Under the pieces are notes generated by a model. The model was not told where the DNA came from, did not search any database, and saw only the letters and a program-made list of their open reading frames with translations. From IMG/VR virus record IMGVR_UViG_3300028044_000003, positions 47,531-111,530 of that record: 64,000 nucleotides of DNA. One strand, given 5' to 3'. The stretch's first letter is position 1; each line of letters starts with the position of its first letter. Below, piece by piece: positions 33,901 to 43,837 of this stretch. Source of the stretch: a virus. The position numbers and the translations under genes were made by a program.

Positions 33901-36900
33901 CTGTTAATACTGTATACCCACGTTTTGCAAATTCTTTTAATCTACCTCTAACTCTTTCCTTAACTTCATCATTTTTATAACTATATTTTTTTGAAAAATC
34001 TAAAATAATACCTTGAGGAGTTGTTTCGGTAGTTTTAAACTCAGGAACTACTTTATATATTTCTTCTATAGTAATGTCATCAGCGTCAATAACGCTTAAA
34101 GGGTTTTTAGATTTAAAAGTTGTTTTACCAGAGCCAGGAGTAAGGTATATAACCTTACCGCGATATTCGTCTTTTATAGTAATATATTTATCAATAATTA
34201 TATCAGTGTTGTTTGATAAAAAGTCTGCTGAATAATTTTTAGTTCTAGAACCAAAAAATCTATTTAATAAAACGTTATAGTCAGTTAATATATTTTGATT
34301 ATCAGAAATAGATCTGATATATTTATTAATTACTTTTGGATTAAGTACATCTAAATACCTTTGAGGATTTACTAATCTCGTTAAAGTGAATTGGGTACCG
34401 GATATAAAACCTGATTGTAATAACGCTACTATCTCAAACTCTTCAAAAAACTCAGATATTGCCCTATTAATCTGAACATTTTCTACTTTTTTTACTGTAG
34501 GATCTTTTAACTGATTTAACTCATAATTTAGAACTTGTAGTAAATCTTTAGTTAACTGTACGTTTTTTAAAGTCAAATTTTTATAACCGCGGAACTCGTT
34601 TATGTTTAAGATTTCTACCAGCTTATAATCATTAACCAATTTTGGATAACGGTTTTTTATATTATAAAACCTCTGAGCATAATTATTACTTTCTGTAACA
34701 TCTTCGTTTATAACTGTTTGGAATATAGCTCTTGGATTATAAGTTTTTCTAAGAGCTTGATTTTTTAACCATTTTTCGTATTTTTCTACTCTTTTTACTT
34801 TATCTTCAATGTCTTTGTACTTAGTTTCTATAGGGAACATTACCCTGAATAACTCTCTCTGTACTAAAAATTCAGCAAACTGTTTATCATTAGTAAAATA
34901 ACCCTTATAGCTTTTATCCCTATATGTTTTAATATTTTCATCAGAAATTTTATCTACCGGTTTATTATACTGTACGGTTTCTCTGTATAATTTTTTTACA
35001 GTAATAGGATCTATATAAATAGTATACTTATCCTCAGTTTTTGTAACAATTACTCCAAATTCAGAATAGTTAATTTTTTTAGCTTCTGTATCTTTTTTAA
35101 ACTTGACTTCAACTCCTTTAAAACTATTAGCTTTAGTGTAATCAAACTCTAAAATTTCTTTTTGGAAAATGTAAGTAAGTAGGTGATTCTTAAAAGTTTT
35201 TACTTTATACTCTTTATCATCTTTATTAAGAGTATTTTTTACTACATCGCTTGCTATAAAATTATTTAACTCTAGGTTATTTCTTAGAGGAAATAATTTT
35301 GAAATAAACGCTTCAAGATAATCTTTGATAAAAAAAGATTTAAGCATTGTTTCTTTTTCTAACGCTTGTATTTTATCAAGAGGTATACTATCGTCTTTTT
35401 TAATTTTATTAATTTGTTGTTCTTTTTCAATTAGCTCGTATAACGATGCTGGACGAGTAGTATCTGGATTAAAGTTTAATTTAATAGCTCTAACCTTATC
35501 TGACATTTCTTCTACTTCTAAGTAATGTAAAAAGATAAGCTGTTCGTATAATTTTTTAACTTCTGGTTCTATATTTTGCGTCTCATCATCGATTAAGTTT
35601 TGTAAAACTTCTTCTAAAACTCTACCATCATCATCTAGATTAATATTATAATCTAGATTTAATCGATCTTTAATACTACTTATTTTTACATAAGGATTTG
35701 AAATATCATTTTGCGAAAGACCTAATTCTTCACCTATTTTAAATTTTACTTCACTAGTATTTGTTTCAGATAATAAACTATTTGCAGCAATTTTACTATC
35801 GATATATTCAACAATAATCGGCTGACTCATAAAGTTAACTATAGTAGTAAACGGAACACCGGCCTGAACTAAGAATAATATTTTAGGAGCGGCCTCTTTG
35901 TTACCCTGGATATTAAAAATCCAAGGATCTTTTGCTACGTCTACCCATCCGTTAATTAACTGAGATATTACATCAGCTATACGGTTAACACCATTCACAT
36001 CCGTAACATCAGATAAAGAAATAGCTTTTTCATTATCTACTATTAGACTTCTATGTGGTATTAAAAGTCTTTGAGGAAGCCTTTTAGGAACAGTATTATT
36101 TGTTCTTGTAGGATTCATATACATCCCTACAATATTGAATAATGTGTTAAAAGTATTATCTACGGCGCCAAGCCCTAAAGCTTGTTTACCAACAGAGTTA
36201 GAAGTATGACTATGTAAATTATATCCGTATTCAAATATTTTCGTTTCAGCTATTAAAGGTTTTTCTTCTGTACCTAAAAAACCATCAATCGTTTTGTTTC
36301 TAAAAGGATTGTATTTTTTAGATTTAGAAGCCATTCTAGTAGCTTCTGGTTTAGCAATATCAGTATCGTTTGGTGTAATTAAAGATTTAAAATTACTATC
36401 TAATGCTAGTATATCTTTTACTACATTAATAAGATTGTTCTCTAAACCTTTTACAGTATTTTCTGAGGTATCATATTTTACAACACCATCTTTAATACTA
36501 AGGTTAGGCATAGTTACGTTTAACTTATCAACGTCAAAATCCGAACCTGATTTAACAACAATTTCTATCGGAGGAATAATAATATTACCTGCTTCTTTTG
36601 GTAAAAACTCTGCTACCTCCATAAACTCCATAGAGTTATGGCCTTGTACAGGAATACGTACACCAATCATAGTAATCATTTTACGATTACTACCAGTATT
36701 TAACCAAGTTTCATTCTTAATTAATTTATTAAGATTTGCTAAAGAAGCTTTATAGTTTAATTCTTTTTTAGGTTTACCGTTCTCATCTTTTACTTCATCA
36801 TAAACAGCTACTTCTTTTAGATAAAGTAGTTTTTCAAAATCACCTTGTATGGCAATTTTAACTTGCATACTTACTGTACCGTCTTTACCCTTGTGATAAA

Positions 36901-39900
36901 ACCTTAAACCGTTGGTACCGTATTTAAGTATATCTTTTTGATCGGGTTTTTTAAAACCAGATTGTTGCCAGCCTACACTAGATACCTGGATTAAACCTTC
37001 TCCCTTAACTTTTTGAGTAATTAATTTTCTAACAACAAGAGATGTAATTAATTTTTCAATTTTTTCAGCTTGAGGGGTTAAAGAAAAATCTACATTGTTT
37101 AATTCTGTAGCTGAAAAGTTTAAAAAATCTAATTCATAATCTGCGATCTCTTGACGCGTTAATTCTTTTTTTACAAACTCTACAAGGTTTATTAATTTAC
37201 CAGAAGGTTTACCGTTTTTTATCTCCCAGCCTATTTCATTAAGTAGTTCTTTTTTCTTAGCTTCAGTTAAATCATTTACTACTCGGTTATAGTCTTGTAA
37301 TAAACGATATTCTTTAGACTGTAGTTTTATTTCTTTAGGTTCAGAGTTCCATAAAGATATCCTATCTTCTAAACTTAAACCTTCGTTTATTTTATAATCG
37401 GCAGGAACCCCGTTTACCATTAAACTTTCAGCTACAAGTTTTCTTAACTGACTGGCAAATATTACTTTCTTTTTAAACTTAGGAGCAATGTCTACCTGAT
37501 TTTTAAGATACTTTAGATGTATTGTGTTTTTAGTATACTCAAAATTGTTATTGTTTGATAATGTGTTACCAGCTTCGTTTAAATATTTATCTGGATTATC
37601 TTTCCTAGAAAGAGTTCCCACCTTAGATCCGGATATAAATGTAACGTAACCTATATTTTCCCTGGTTAATTTATCGTGTAATTCTTTAAGTATACTATTT
37701 TCACCTATTACTGAAGGGATTAACGGCATTAAAGAATACTTATGAAAAGCGGTTATAGGTAAACCATTAGTTATTAAAGGCCCGTAATATTGATCTTTCA
37801 TAACCGGGAAGAACTCAAGAATATCTTCTAAATTAACAGTATCACCGTTAAGTATTTTATTGTAAAGAACATCTTGATCGTTTGACCAAGTACCTTTTAA
37901 ATAATTTAACTCGCGATATTTATCAAAAGTTATATAACCCTGAGCATTTGTAGATTCTTCTTTTCCAGTATATTTAGAAGCTTTTTTAGAACCTAAGATT
38001 TCTTCAAAAGCAGCAGCATAGTCCGACTTAACCGTTTCATCTTGTAATACAGCGGTATTCATAGTACCGTCAAATAACTCGTCATATTCTACGCCAAGTT
38101 TTTGAGCATAAGTTGAAAAACGATTATTAGGTTTAACTGTTGTTCTTAGATTATTAATAAAACTTAAAGCTTTTTTATCAGTTCTATAAATATTACCAGT
38201 AGAACCGGCACCTGCTATACGTTTATTAGCTTCTTGTTTTGTATGTTCAAAAGAAGCAACGTTACCGTAAAAAATAGTGTAAGCTTCTACGTTATTTATA
38301 AACGTATTAGCAAACATAAATCTAGAAATAACATCAAACCTTTCATAAATATTTAAGTTTGATAATTTTTTATCATTTAATAATGACTCACTAAACCCAA
38401 TACTTAGTTTCTTGTTGGTTATTAAGTCTGTTAACGGATTTAAAATATCTGCTTTGTAACCTTTATTAAAGTAATTTGTAATATCAGTTTGTATTTTACT
38501 TAATAAAACTAGATCTTTACTATTAAGATATTCTTCTAGCTCACTTGTTTTTAAATATTCTTTATTTTCTAAAAGTGTTAATAATTCTTCTTTAGTATCT
38601 TTTCTTAAGATATCTTTAAACATTAAAAAATCAGAACCTCTCTGAGCATATTTCCAATCAAATACAGCGTTAGTACTTTTGTCTAAATCCCTTAGTATTT
38701 TTATACGATCTAATTCAGCGTTTAAATAACCTATAAGGATATTGGTAAAAGTCTGAGTACCGGTATTTTTATCTTTTATAAAAGTATCCAAATCAATATA
38801 AGCTCTGGAATTACTTCCTAATACTTTGGTTAAAGAATAACTATAAGAAGTAGACTTATCTGAATGACGAGGTAGTTCAAATATTCCAAGTTTTATAGCT
38901 AAAGCTATATCAGATACTCTTTTTGTTGTAGGATCTGCTGAGGCAAGTGCAATACCTTTACTAAACTCTTCATCATCGTATATAGCTGTACCACTAAGAT
39001 TTTGTAAGTCTAATTTAACATTAGCTGCGTTTTGAAAATTAGATTCTTTTAATTTGTTACCGAAAGTTTTTAAACCGTTTTCATCAGTTATTTCTTCAAA
39101 CAATGATTTTAATACGATAGATCTTTTTGCATCCGGATTTCGTTTAATATCAAAATGACTCATCCAGGGTAACGTTATAAGCTCCTGGTAAGTGTTTACT
39201 TCATTTATCGTATTAGTTATAATCGTTAGTTCGTTATTTAAACTATGTTCAAACTGAGTCTCTCCTTCAGCGTTTAAAACCATAAACGATAAATTAGTCT
39301 CACCGTATGTAGCTTCTAGTTTAGCATAATTTTCAAATAAATAACTTAGATCTACTATATTCTCAGAATCAGATTCCTTCCAAAACTCGTCTACAGTTAA
39401 ATTATTATTTTTTAATTTACTGATTTTTGTAAGTATAGTTTTAAGATTGTCTTGTGATAAACCTATTTGACTATCACCTAGTTTAATAGAATCTTTGATT
39501 AAACTTGTATTACTTACATATACTCCTAGAGAGTGTAAAAAAGATATAGGGTTTTCTTTAACCTTATCAAGACTATTGAAATTTTTAAATATTTGACTCA
39601 AGTTAAGTACCTTGGTCGTATAAGTTTGATCATTTCTTTTTACATCAATAGAATAAATAGACTCTTTAGTTTTAAAATTATCTCGCCATAAAGATTTTAA
39701 CTTGCTAGTTTGACCATAAGATTTACCAGCAGTTACTTCCCAACCAGTAACATCTTCTCCTAACTCTGTTCTTTTTAAATTTACTTGTAGTAATTTAATA
39801 TAAGACTTGTTAAAAGATTGCCAGAAACGAGTTTGTAATTTGAATCTTTCTACATCAGAACCTATTTCATCAATACCGCCTAATCTTTCAGCTATTTGAC

Positions 39901-42900
39901 CAAATATATTAGTTAAGTCTTTATCACCACGTTTAATTATATTCTGATACATTTTATCAAAATCTAAATTATTTTGTGTAGCGGTGATAGCTTTATTCCA
40001 GGCTATGTTAAAAGGAATAAACTTTGGAGTACCGTAACGATTTACTTTTAATACTTTTCTGTCTTCTTTAATATCATAGTCTATCATAGTACCTAACATA
40101 AATTGAATTTCTTCAAAGGCCAATTCCTGGGTAGACTTATCGATACCTGTTCTGTCAGCGTACTCTGAAAAACCTTGTTCTCGTTTTTCAGCTTCTATAG
40201 CATCTTGTTCTTCTTGTGTTAGATTTTCTTTAACTGGTTGTTTAGCAGCTTCTTTACTTTTTTCCTCTAATAAATCTTTAGCTTTTAGAGGGATGATATT
40301 AGATTTTCTTATATGATAATTTATTAAACCACCTTTACTACTGTTAAGATTATCTAATATATTATCAAGATTTCCAAAATTATCAATAGCTAAAGACAAT
40401 TCTTGAAACTTATTTAATAATAAACTATAAGCATCAGTATTAGTACTAGTATTTTTAAGTTGTAAATTGGTTAACGATCTTAACAACTCAAGATCTGATT
40501 TAACTATCTGGTATGCTTTTTTTAATTTTTCAGGATCGTTTATATATGTTAAAAAATTTCCTTCATAATTTTGTTTACCAATAACTGGTTCAAGATTTAC
40601 TATACTATTGTATATTTTATCTTTATAAATTTTTTGTTCGTCTGTATCAGACGGTAAGTTATTATATTTATTTATAATTGCTTGAAGCTGGTCTTTAGTA
40701 AATGTTTTTGTAGCACTTGAATAATTAATTTCAGTATTATTAACTACTGCAGAAAAATAATAATCCATACTAGATAATATTTCTACACTAGAACCACCTA
40801 AAAGAATATTTTCTTGTTTTTGATTATCAGTTTGATAAGTCTTTGGTCCTTCGTAAGCTAATGAATCAAACCTTTTAAAGTTATTCCAGGAAAAAGGTTG
40901 TTCAAACAAAGGCCCTTTACCAGTATTTAGCTGTTCGTACATATTATAGAGATATGGTACCGATGATTGTCCTTTAGCTAAATCTATAGTAGTTAGATTT
41001 TTAAATAACTCAATTAGTAGATCTTTAATTTTTCTGAATATATCTTTCTTAGCAGGGGCTTTTACAAACTCACCTTTACCTGTTAACATGTATTTTCTAA
41101 AATCTTCAGCTAAATACTCTTCTAACTCCAGGTCTGAAGCTTTACTAAATTTTACAAAAGAACCAGTATGGGTTTTAAATACTCCAGGTAGTTTACGAGC
41201 TTCTGAGTAAAGCTTATCTTGTTGTTCTTTTGTTAATAGGGTTTGAGTAAATATATGCCAAGCTTCGTGATACAAATCAGTAGAGTCAGAACCCATGTAT
41301 AAAGTAACGCCGGCTCTATTAAACTCAGCTACTTTTTCCATGTTCATAATACTCCTCATATCGTTCATCTTCCAAATATCGGAAGCCATTCGTGCTGCTG
41401 GATGATTAGCAAACCATTTATTAGCTCTTTCTTCGTATTGTTTTAAATCAGAACCTAACTGATTTTCAAGAGCTTTCTGAGTATTGTTTTTATCAAGTCC
41501 TAATAGTTCACTTAATAAATCTTCATCTTCATCAGGTTTTACCTCTAGTATAGTTTTATTCTCAAAAGTTATGTAGGGATTATAGAACTTAACTTTATTA
41601 TCAATAGAAGTATAAAAAGGTAAAGTAAAATTGTTTTTTATAAAACTACGATAAGAGATTACATTATCTATTATTTGATTCTGGTCGTTTATTTCAAAAT
41701 CATTAATCATGAAATTTCGAACGCTTTCTTTAATATGCAGTTTAGCTTTTTCTATAACATAAAATTTATCATTAAACTTAAATACATCATTTACCTTTAG
41801 TTGGCTTTCAGAAACTACTTTACCTTGTAATAAAAATTTACCTTCAGAAAAACTGTAAGGTTTATTTTTATAATTTTCTATTTGTAAATCACTTAAGTCT
41901 TCTTCTTTATCGGTTTTAGGGTTACCGTGTAGACCGTTAAAGTATTTTTGTAAAGCTTCAACAAATTTTTCTTTATTTATTTTTTCAATTTTGTTACCAA
42001 TAACTTGTTCAAAAATAAAATCGTTATTATTATTTCTCTTTAATATAAAAGATTGAAAATTAACGGTTAATAATAAGTTATTATCTTTAATAGTTAATTG
42101 AAAACCAGAACTTGCTTTAATATTAATAAACGTTTCAATTATATCTTTAATTTCTGAATTAACTAAAACCTTATCCGAACTATCTGTTACTTTTTCAGTT
42201 AAAAGTTTTGTTATGTTTTGAGCATATTTAGAATCAAAAGTTAATTCTTTTCTTTCGATAGTAACCGGTATATTTAAAGTTGCTGTCTGATGCTGAATAG
42301 TTACCTCACCGTTATTATTTATTGTATAATTAAAAGGTATTTCTACATTATTAACTTTAAAATCTATATCAGATAATAGTGTATAATCATTTTTATCATC
42401 TTTTCGTATAACAGTCCCATAACTACCACCCACTATATTAAAAGATTCTTTATAACCAACTTCTTTATTTTCAAGATATTTGAATGTTTTATAAAGATCT
42501 AGTAACTGGGATTTTATTATAGAATCAACTTCTTTTGTTTGTTCGTTTTTAAACGTACCCTTGATATTATAAACTTTACTTAATTCAATAACTACTGTAC
42601 TATATACATTAGTTTTAGAATTATTAAACACTGTATCATCTATTACATCTATACCTAGTTCATCTTGTTTAACTAAATCAGATAATTTAACTTTAGAGTC
42701 AATCCCAAAAGAACTTAAATTAAAAGGATTTGTCTTTTTAGATTGGCCCGTTTTATTACTTATATCAAACGTATCTGTGTTAAAAAGAATTTCTGTATCA
42801 TCTTCAAAAGCAAATGTAGAATAGTAGTTATTTTTTTCTTTAACAATAATTACTTTTACTTTTTTATCAAACATTAACGGAGTACCGGATACATACAAGT

Positions 42901-43834
42901 TACTTACGACACTTCTAATAGCAGCTTCGTATAAATTATTTAATAGAATATTTGGCCTTTCTACATTTATATTTGTAGTTTCTCTATTAAAACTAGGATT
43001 ATCAGAAGCTTTTTTTAAAGCTATATTATCATCTGGTATATTAGAAAGTTTTGGATTAGATTCTGTTCCGGGTAACATATAAGCCATATCGGTAAATATT
43101 ACCTTACCTTGTTTAATATAATAGTAAGGTTTAAAACCCTCTTCCCACTTAGAACTGTTTGGTAATTTAACTAAATAAGGGGCCGTTATATTAACAGTAC
43201 TTGATATATTAAATATATTATGAGGAATTACTCTGTAATTAGACGCTTTATTTTCTTGACCTAATAAAATTTGAACATCGTTTGATGGATCAATAGTTCT
43301 ATCGTAAAGACTGATATCTCTTTTTAAGTCACTTAACTGAAGAACTATTGTTTGGTTTTTTATATAACTCTTACTTAGTTCTTCTAAAGCTTTTACTGAT
43401 TTATTATCTTCATTTTTTTTTATTTCTTCTTGAAGAGCTAATTCTTCATTTACTGAATTAATATTAGCAATACTAATTACATCTTGTGATTCGCTAACAT
43501 AACTAGCAACTTCTGATAATCCATCTACAGAATCAAATTTTAGTTTAAGTTGATTTATTATGTCTAGAGATAAACCAGAAGCGTCAAATCTTTTAGTAAA
43601 CTCTTCATTAGCACCATAAACATTTAGTATACCGGAAGGTATTAACTTAACATAAGCTAGGGCTAATACTGGCGCTTTACCTTTACTAAGGTAAGCGTTA
43701 TAAATAAACTTCATAAAATCTTCTAGATCATAATTATCAGAAAGTTCATTTTGTAATAGTCCGATAATATTATCTAATGTTTTTTTTTTCTCTTGGTCTG
43801 TTAATCTAATTTCCAGACTACAATTATTACTCAT
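30965..43834 (-). CDS. Giant virion RNA polymerase fused to zincin, P-loop, AlkB-like and NADAR-like domains
   Basis: The 4289-residue protein carries the crAss-type RNA polymerase core. The catalytic loop SGSDFDVDK has its Asp triad at 2432, 2434 and 2436, and the preceding GVRIPVQGHNSMEF recalls the conserved region of the second double-psi barrel. Upstream is a zincin motif HEAWH (856-860). Downstream are a P-loop PGSGKT (3233-3238), an AlkB-like 2OG-Fe(II) domain with HRD (H3528, D3530), H3604 and a TLTFRR end, a DUF4326-like GNPFDF segment (about 3744), and a NADAR-like domain (LSNFA, SVEQAFQ, about 3940-4080). In related phages the RNA polymerase enters with the DNA and transcribes early genes. 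At almost twice the size of the single-chain crAss-type enzymes I know of, it has gained large accessory parts. Confidence 0.85.
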   Translation of the reverse strand: MSNNCSLEIRLTDQEKKKTLDNIIGLLQNELSDNYDLEDFMKFIYNAYLSKGKAPVLALAYVKLIPSGILNVYGANEEFTKRFDASGLSLDIINQLKLKFDSVDGLSEVASYVSESQDVISIANINSVNEELALQEEIKKNEDNKSVKALEELSKSYIKNQTIVLQLSDLKRDISLYDRTIDPSNDVQILLGQENKASNYRVIPHNIFNISSTVNITAPYLVKLPNSSKWEEGFKPYYYIKQGKVIFTDMAYMLPGTESNPKLSNIPDDNIALKKASDNPSFNRETTNINVERPNILLNNLYEAAIRSVVSNLYVSGTPLMFDKKVKVIIVKEKNNYYSTFAFEDDTEILFNTDTFDISNKTGQSKKTNPFNLSSFGIDSKVKLSDLVKQDELGIDVIDDTVFNNSKTNVYSTVVIELSKVYNIKGTFKNEQTKEVDSIIKSQLLDLYKTFKYLENKEVGYKESFNIVGGSYGTVIRKDDKNDYTLLSDIDFKVNNVEIPFNYTINNNGEVTIQHQTATLNIPVTIERKELTFDSKYAQNITKLLTEKVTDSSDKVLVNSEIKDIIETFINIKASSGFQLTIKDNNLLLTVNFQSFILKRNNNNDFIFEQVIGNKIEKINKEKFVEALQKYFNGLHGNPKTDKEEDLSDLQIENYKNKPYSFSEGKFLLQGKVVSESQLKVNDVFKFNDKFYVIEKAKLHIKESVRNFMINDFEINDQNQIIDNVISYRSFIKNNFTLPFYTSIDNKVKFYNPYITFENKTILEVKPDEDEDLLSELLGLDKNNTQKALENQLGSDLKQYEERANKWFANHPAARMASDIWKMNDMRSIMNMEKVAEFNRAGVTLYMGSDSTDLYHEAWHIFTQTLLTKEQQDKLYSEARKLPGVFKTHTGSFVKFSKASDLELEEYLAEDFRKYMLTGKGEFVKAPAKKDIFRKIKDLLIELFKNLTTIDLAKGQSSVPYLYNMYEQLNTGKGPLFEQPFSWNNFKRFDSLAYEGPKTYQTDNQKQENILLGGSSVEILSSMDYYFSAVVNNTEINYSSATKTFTKDQLQAIINKYNNLPSDTDEQKIYKDKIYNSIVNLEPVIGKQNYEGNFLTYINDPEKLKKAYQIVKSDLELLRSLTNLQLKNTSTNTDAYSLLLNKFQELSLAIDNFGNLDNILDNLNSSKGGLINYHIRKSNIIPLKAKDLLEEKSKEAAKQPVKENLTQEEQDAIEAEKREQGFSEYADRTGIDKSTQELAFEEIQFMLGTMIDYDIKEDRKVLKVNRYGTPKFIPFNIAWNKAITATQNNLDFDKMYQNIIKRGDKDLTNIFGQIAERLGGIDEIGSDVERFKLQTRFWQSFNKSYIKLLQVNLKRTELGEDVTGWEVTAGKSYGQTSKLKSLWRDNFKTKESIYSIDVKRNDQTYTTKVLNLSQIFKNFNSLDKVKENPISFLHSLGVYVSNTSLIKDSIKLGDSQIGLSQDNLKTILTKISKLKNNNLTVDEFWKESDSENIVDLSYLFENYAKLEATYGETNLSFMVLNAEGETQFEHSLNNELTIITNTINEVNTYQELITLPWMSHFDIKRNPDAKRSIVLKSLFEEITDENGLKTFGNKLKESNFQNAANVKLDLQNLSGTAIYDDEEFSKGIALASADPTTKRVSDIALAIKLGIFELPRHSDKSTSYSYSLTKVLGSNSRAYIDLDTFIKDKNTGTQTFTNILIGYLNAELDRIKILRDLDKSTNAVFDWKYAQRGSDFLMFKDILRKDTKEELLTLLENKEYLKTSELEEYLNSKDLVLLSKIQTDITNYFNKGYKADILNPLTDLITNKKLSIGFSESLLNDKKLSNLNIYERFDVISRFMFANTFINNVEAYTIFYGNVASFEHTKQEANKRIAGAGSTGNIYRTDKKALSFINNLRTTVKPNNRFSTYAQKLGVEYDELFDGTMNTAVLQDETVKSDYAAAFEEILGSKKASKYTGKEESTNAQGYITFDKYRELNYLKGTWSNDQDVLYNKILNGDTVNLEDILEFFPVMKDQYYGPLITNGLPITAFHKYSLMPLIPSVIGENSILKELHDKLTRENIGYVTFISGSKVGTLSRKDNPDKYLNEAGNTLSNNNNFEYTKNTIHLKYLKNQVDIAPKFKKKVIFASQLRKLVAESLMVNGVPADYKINEGLSLEDRISLWNSEPKEIKLQSKEYRLLQDYNRVVNDLTEAKKKELLNEIGWEIKNGKPSGKLINLVEFVKKELTRQEIADYELDFLNFSATELNNVDFSLTPQAEKIEKLITSLVVRKLITQKVKGEGLIQVSSVGWQQSGFKKPDQKDILKYGTNGLRFYHKGKDGTVSMQVKIAIQGDFEKLLYLKEVAVYDEVKDENGKPKKELNYKASLANLNKLIKNETWLNTGSNRKMITMIGVRIPVQGHNSMEFMEVAEFLPKEAGNIIIPPIEIVVKSGSDFDVDKLNVTMPNLSIKDGVVKYDTSENTVKGLENNLINVVKDILALDSNFKSLITPNDTDIAKPEATRMASKSKKYNPFRNKTIDGFLGTEEKPLIAETKIFEYGYNLHSHTSNSVGKQALGLGAVDNTFNTLFNIVGMYMNPTRTNNTVPKRLPQRLLIPHRSLIVDNEKAISLSDVTDVNGVNRIADVISQLINGWVDVAKDPWIFNIQGNKEAAPKILFLVQAGVPFTTIVNFMSQPIIVEYIDSKIAANSLLSETNTSEVKFKIGEELGLSQNDISNPYVKISSIKDRLNLDYNINLDDDGRVLEEVLQNLIDDETQNIEPEVKKLYEQLIFLHYLEVEEMSDKVRAIKLNFNPDTTRPASLYELIEKEQQINKIKKDDSIPLDKIQALEKETMLKSFFIKDYLEAFISKLFPLRNNLELNNFIASDVVKNTLNKDDKEYKVKTFKNHLLTYIFQKEILEFDYTKANSFKGVEVKFKKDTEAKKINYSEFGVIVTKTEDKYTIYIDPITVKKLYRETVQYNKPVDKISDENIKTYRDKSYKGYFTNDKQFAEFLVQRELFRVMFPIETKYKDIEDKVKRVEKYEKWLKNQALRKTYNPRAIFQTVINEDVTESNNYAQRFYNIKNRYPKLVNDYKLVEILNINEFRGYKNLTLKNVQLTKDLLQVLNYELNQLKDPTVKKVENVQINRAISEFFEEFEIVALLQSGFISGTQFTLTRLVNPQRYLDVLNPKVINKYIRSISDNQNILTDYNVLLNRFFGSRTKNYSADFLSNNTDIIIDKYITIKDEYRGKVIYLTPGSGKTTFKSKNPLSVIDADDITIEEIYKVVPEFKTTETTPQGIILDFSKKYSYKNDEVKERVRGRLKEFAKRGYTVLTGSLHHLPVVDLFFTITNEVQLLKRFKTLEELRKYQVKELEAINKVLAGKGLEKISEISATSDFISEIKVVSPDYGVVKVDTNPTKVDTQEIINLIAPQIQRQAYKENVGVNANWQFSFGRMWSRVNLKAKPLLINSFAGVEKTKQQIAALKKAGLTVDKSKYIYDYHELDQNGNPLPPISDLQPLIDKIQNALGLDMSDYDSILGNIYLDNQSIAPHRDTTEAKSAKGYPVVVYTIGNNSGLGIWDDNKGKITFQGAYKEDYQGRKPTNEIATKDGTIYTFGMDGKGRFALSHTTPLGNIKKNPYPPIKLSDGRVITNYTITLTFRRAADLEPGIPATPAKLTTQPQVILTAEEIYSDINKDNLIQSENVILPKDLEENTEYTGKNFWNDIVPEAKSMFDYKFPGKKPMLIAYRGNKKKTFLQNYKDGNTVGNPFDFADETGTRKEQGIKSTKKFIEWMITGNNFGNTNATKEYRQAIINDIKSSKIIKSPILYYEEKNYATHATALDYLINKYDWGTEVKPQEEDESESVKIISQSDIDAYNQYVEKSDGKMPKEFFTTNTRFKEFYNKSTGKREKAPQSSKWILQDNDLYNLVDKETGEVYISNVDLKTGMKMTSKILESNPLVAAGIKINIYAGTGENAELSNFAIRPFIHLGINFDSVEQAFQYYKTEFSPKNENNRAVGSVIKDTKDGKRLRELGKEFKGLDQKVWDNMSPTIMKALLKDSFQQNPDALAKLLATGNAELTHKYNGIEQDKGRFSKLLMEVRGELKSIQFTQPSVTTKVTPVNVSPISKIQSLKELLTDVSTDQSIFFDTVKPLKENIFEYRDNNAMENVYSMFPGALFLVDGVGVTEKIPNKPNVIKFDILKTNLKDVRNDKGILVANPKLKTDVDNFITQLREDIQDKSLMLSSSGYGQSLNKDDYRGGFLYLSNELLKNFGYYNPGFIIETSSQKLKDIVTSQQPVSDQDVISNFVTCFK

Positions 43835-43837
43835 TTA

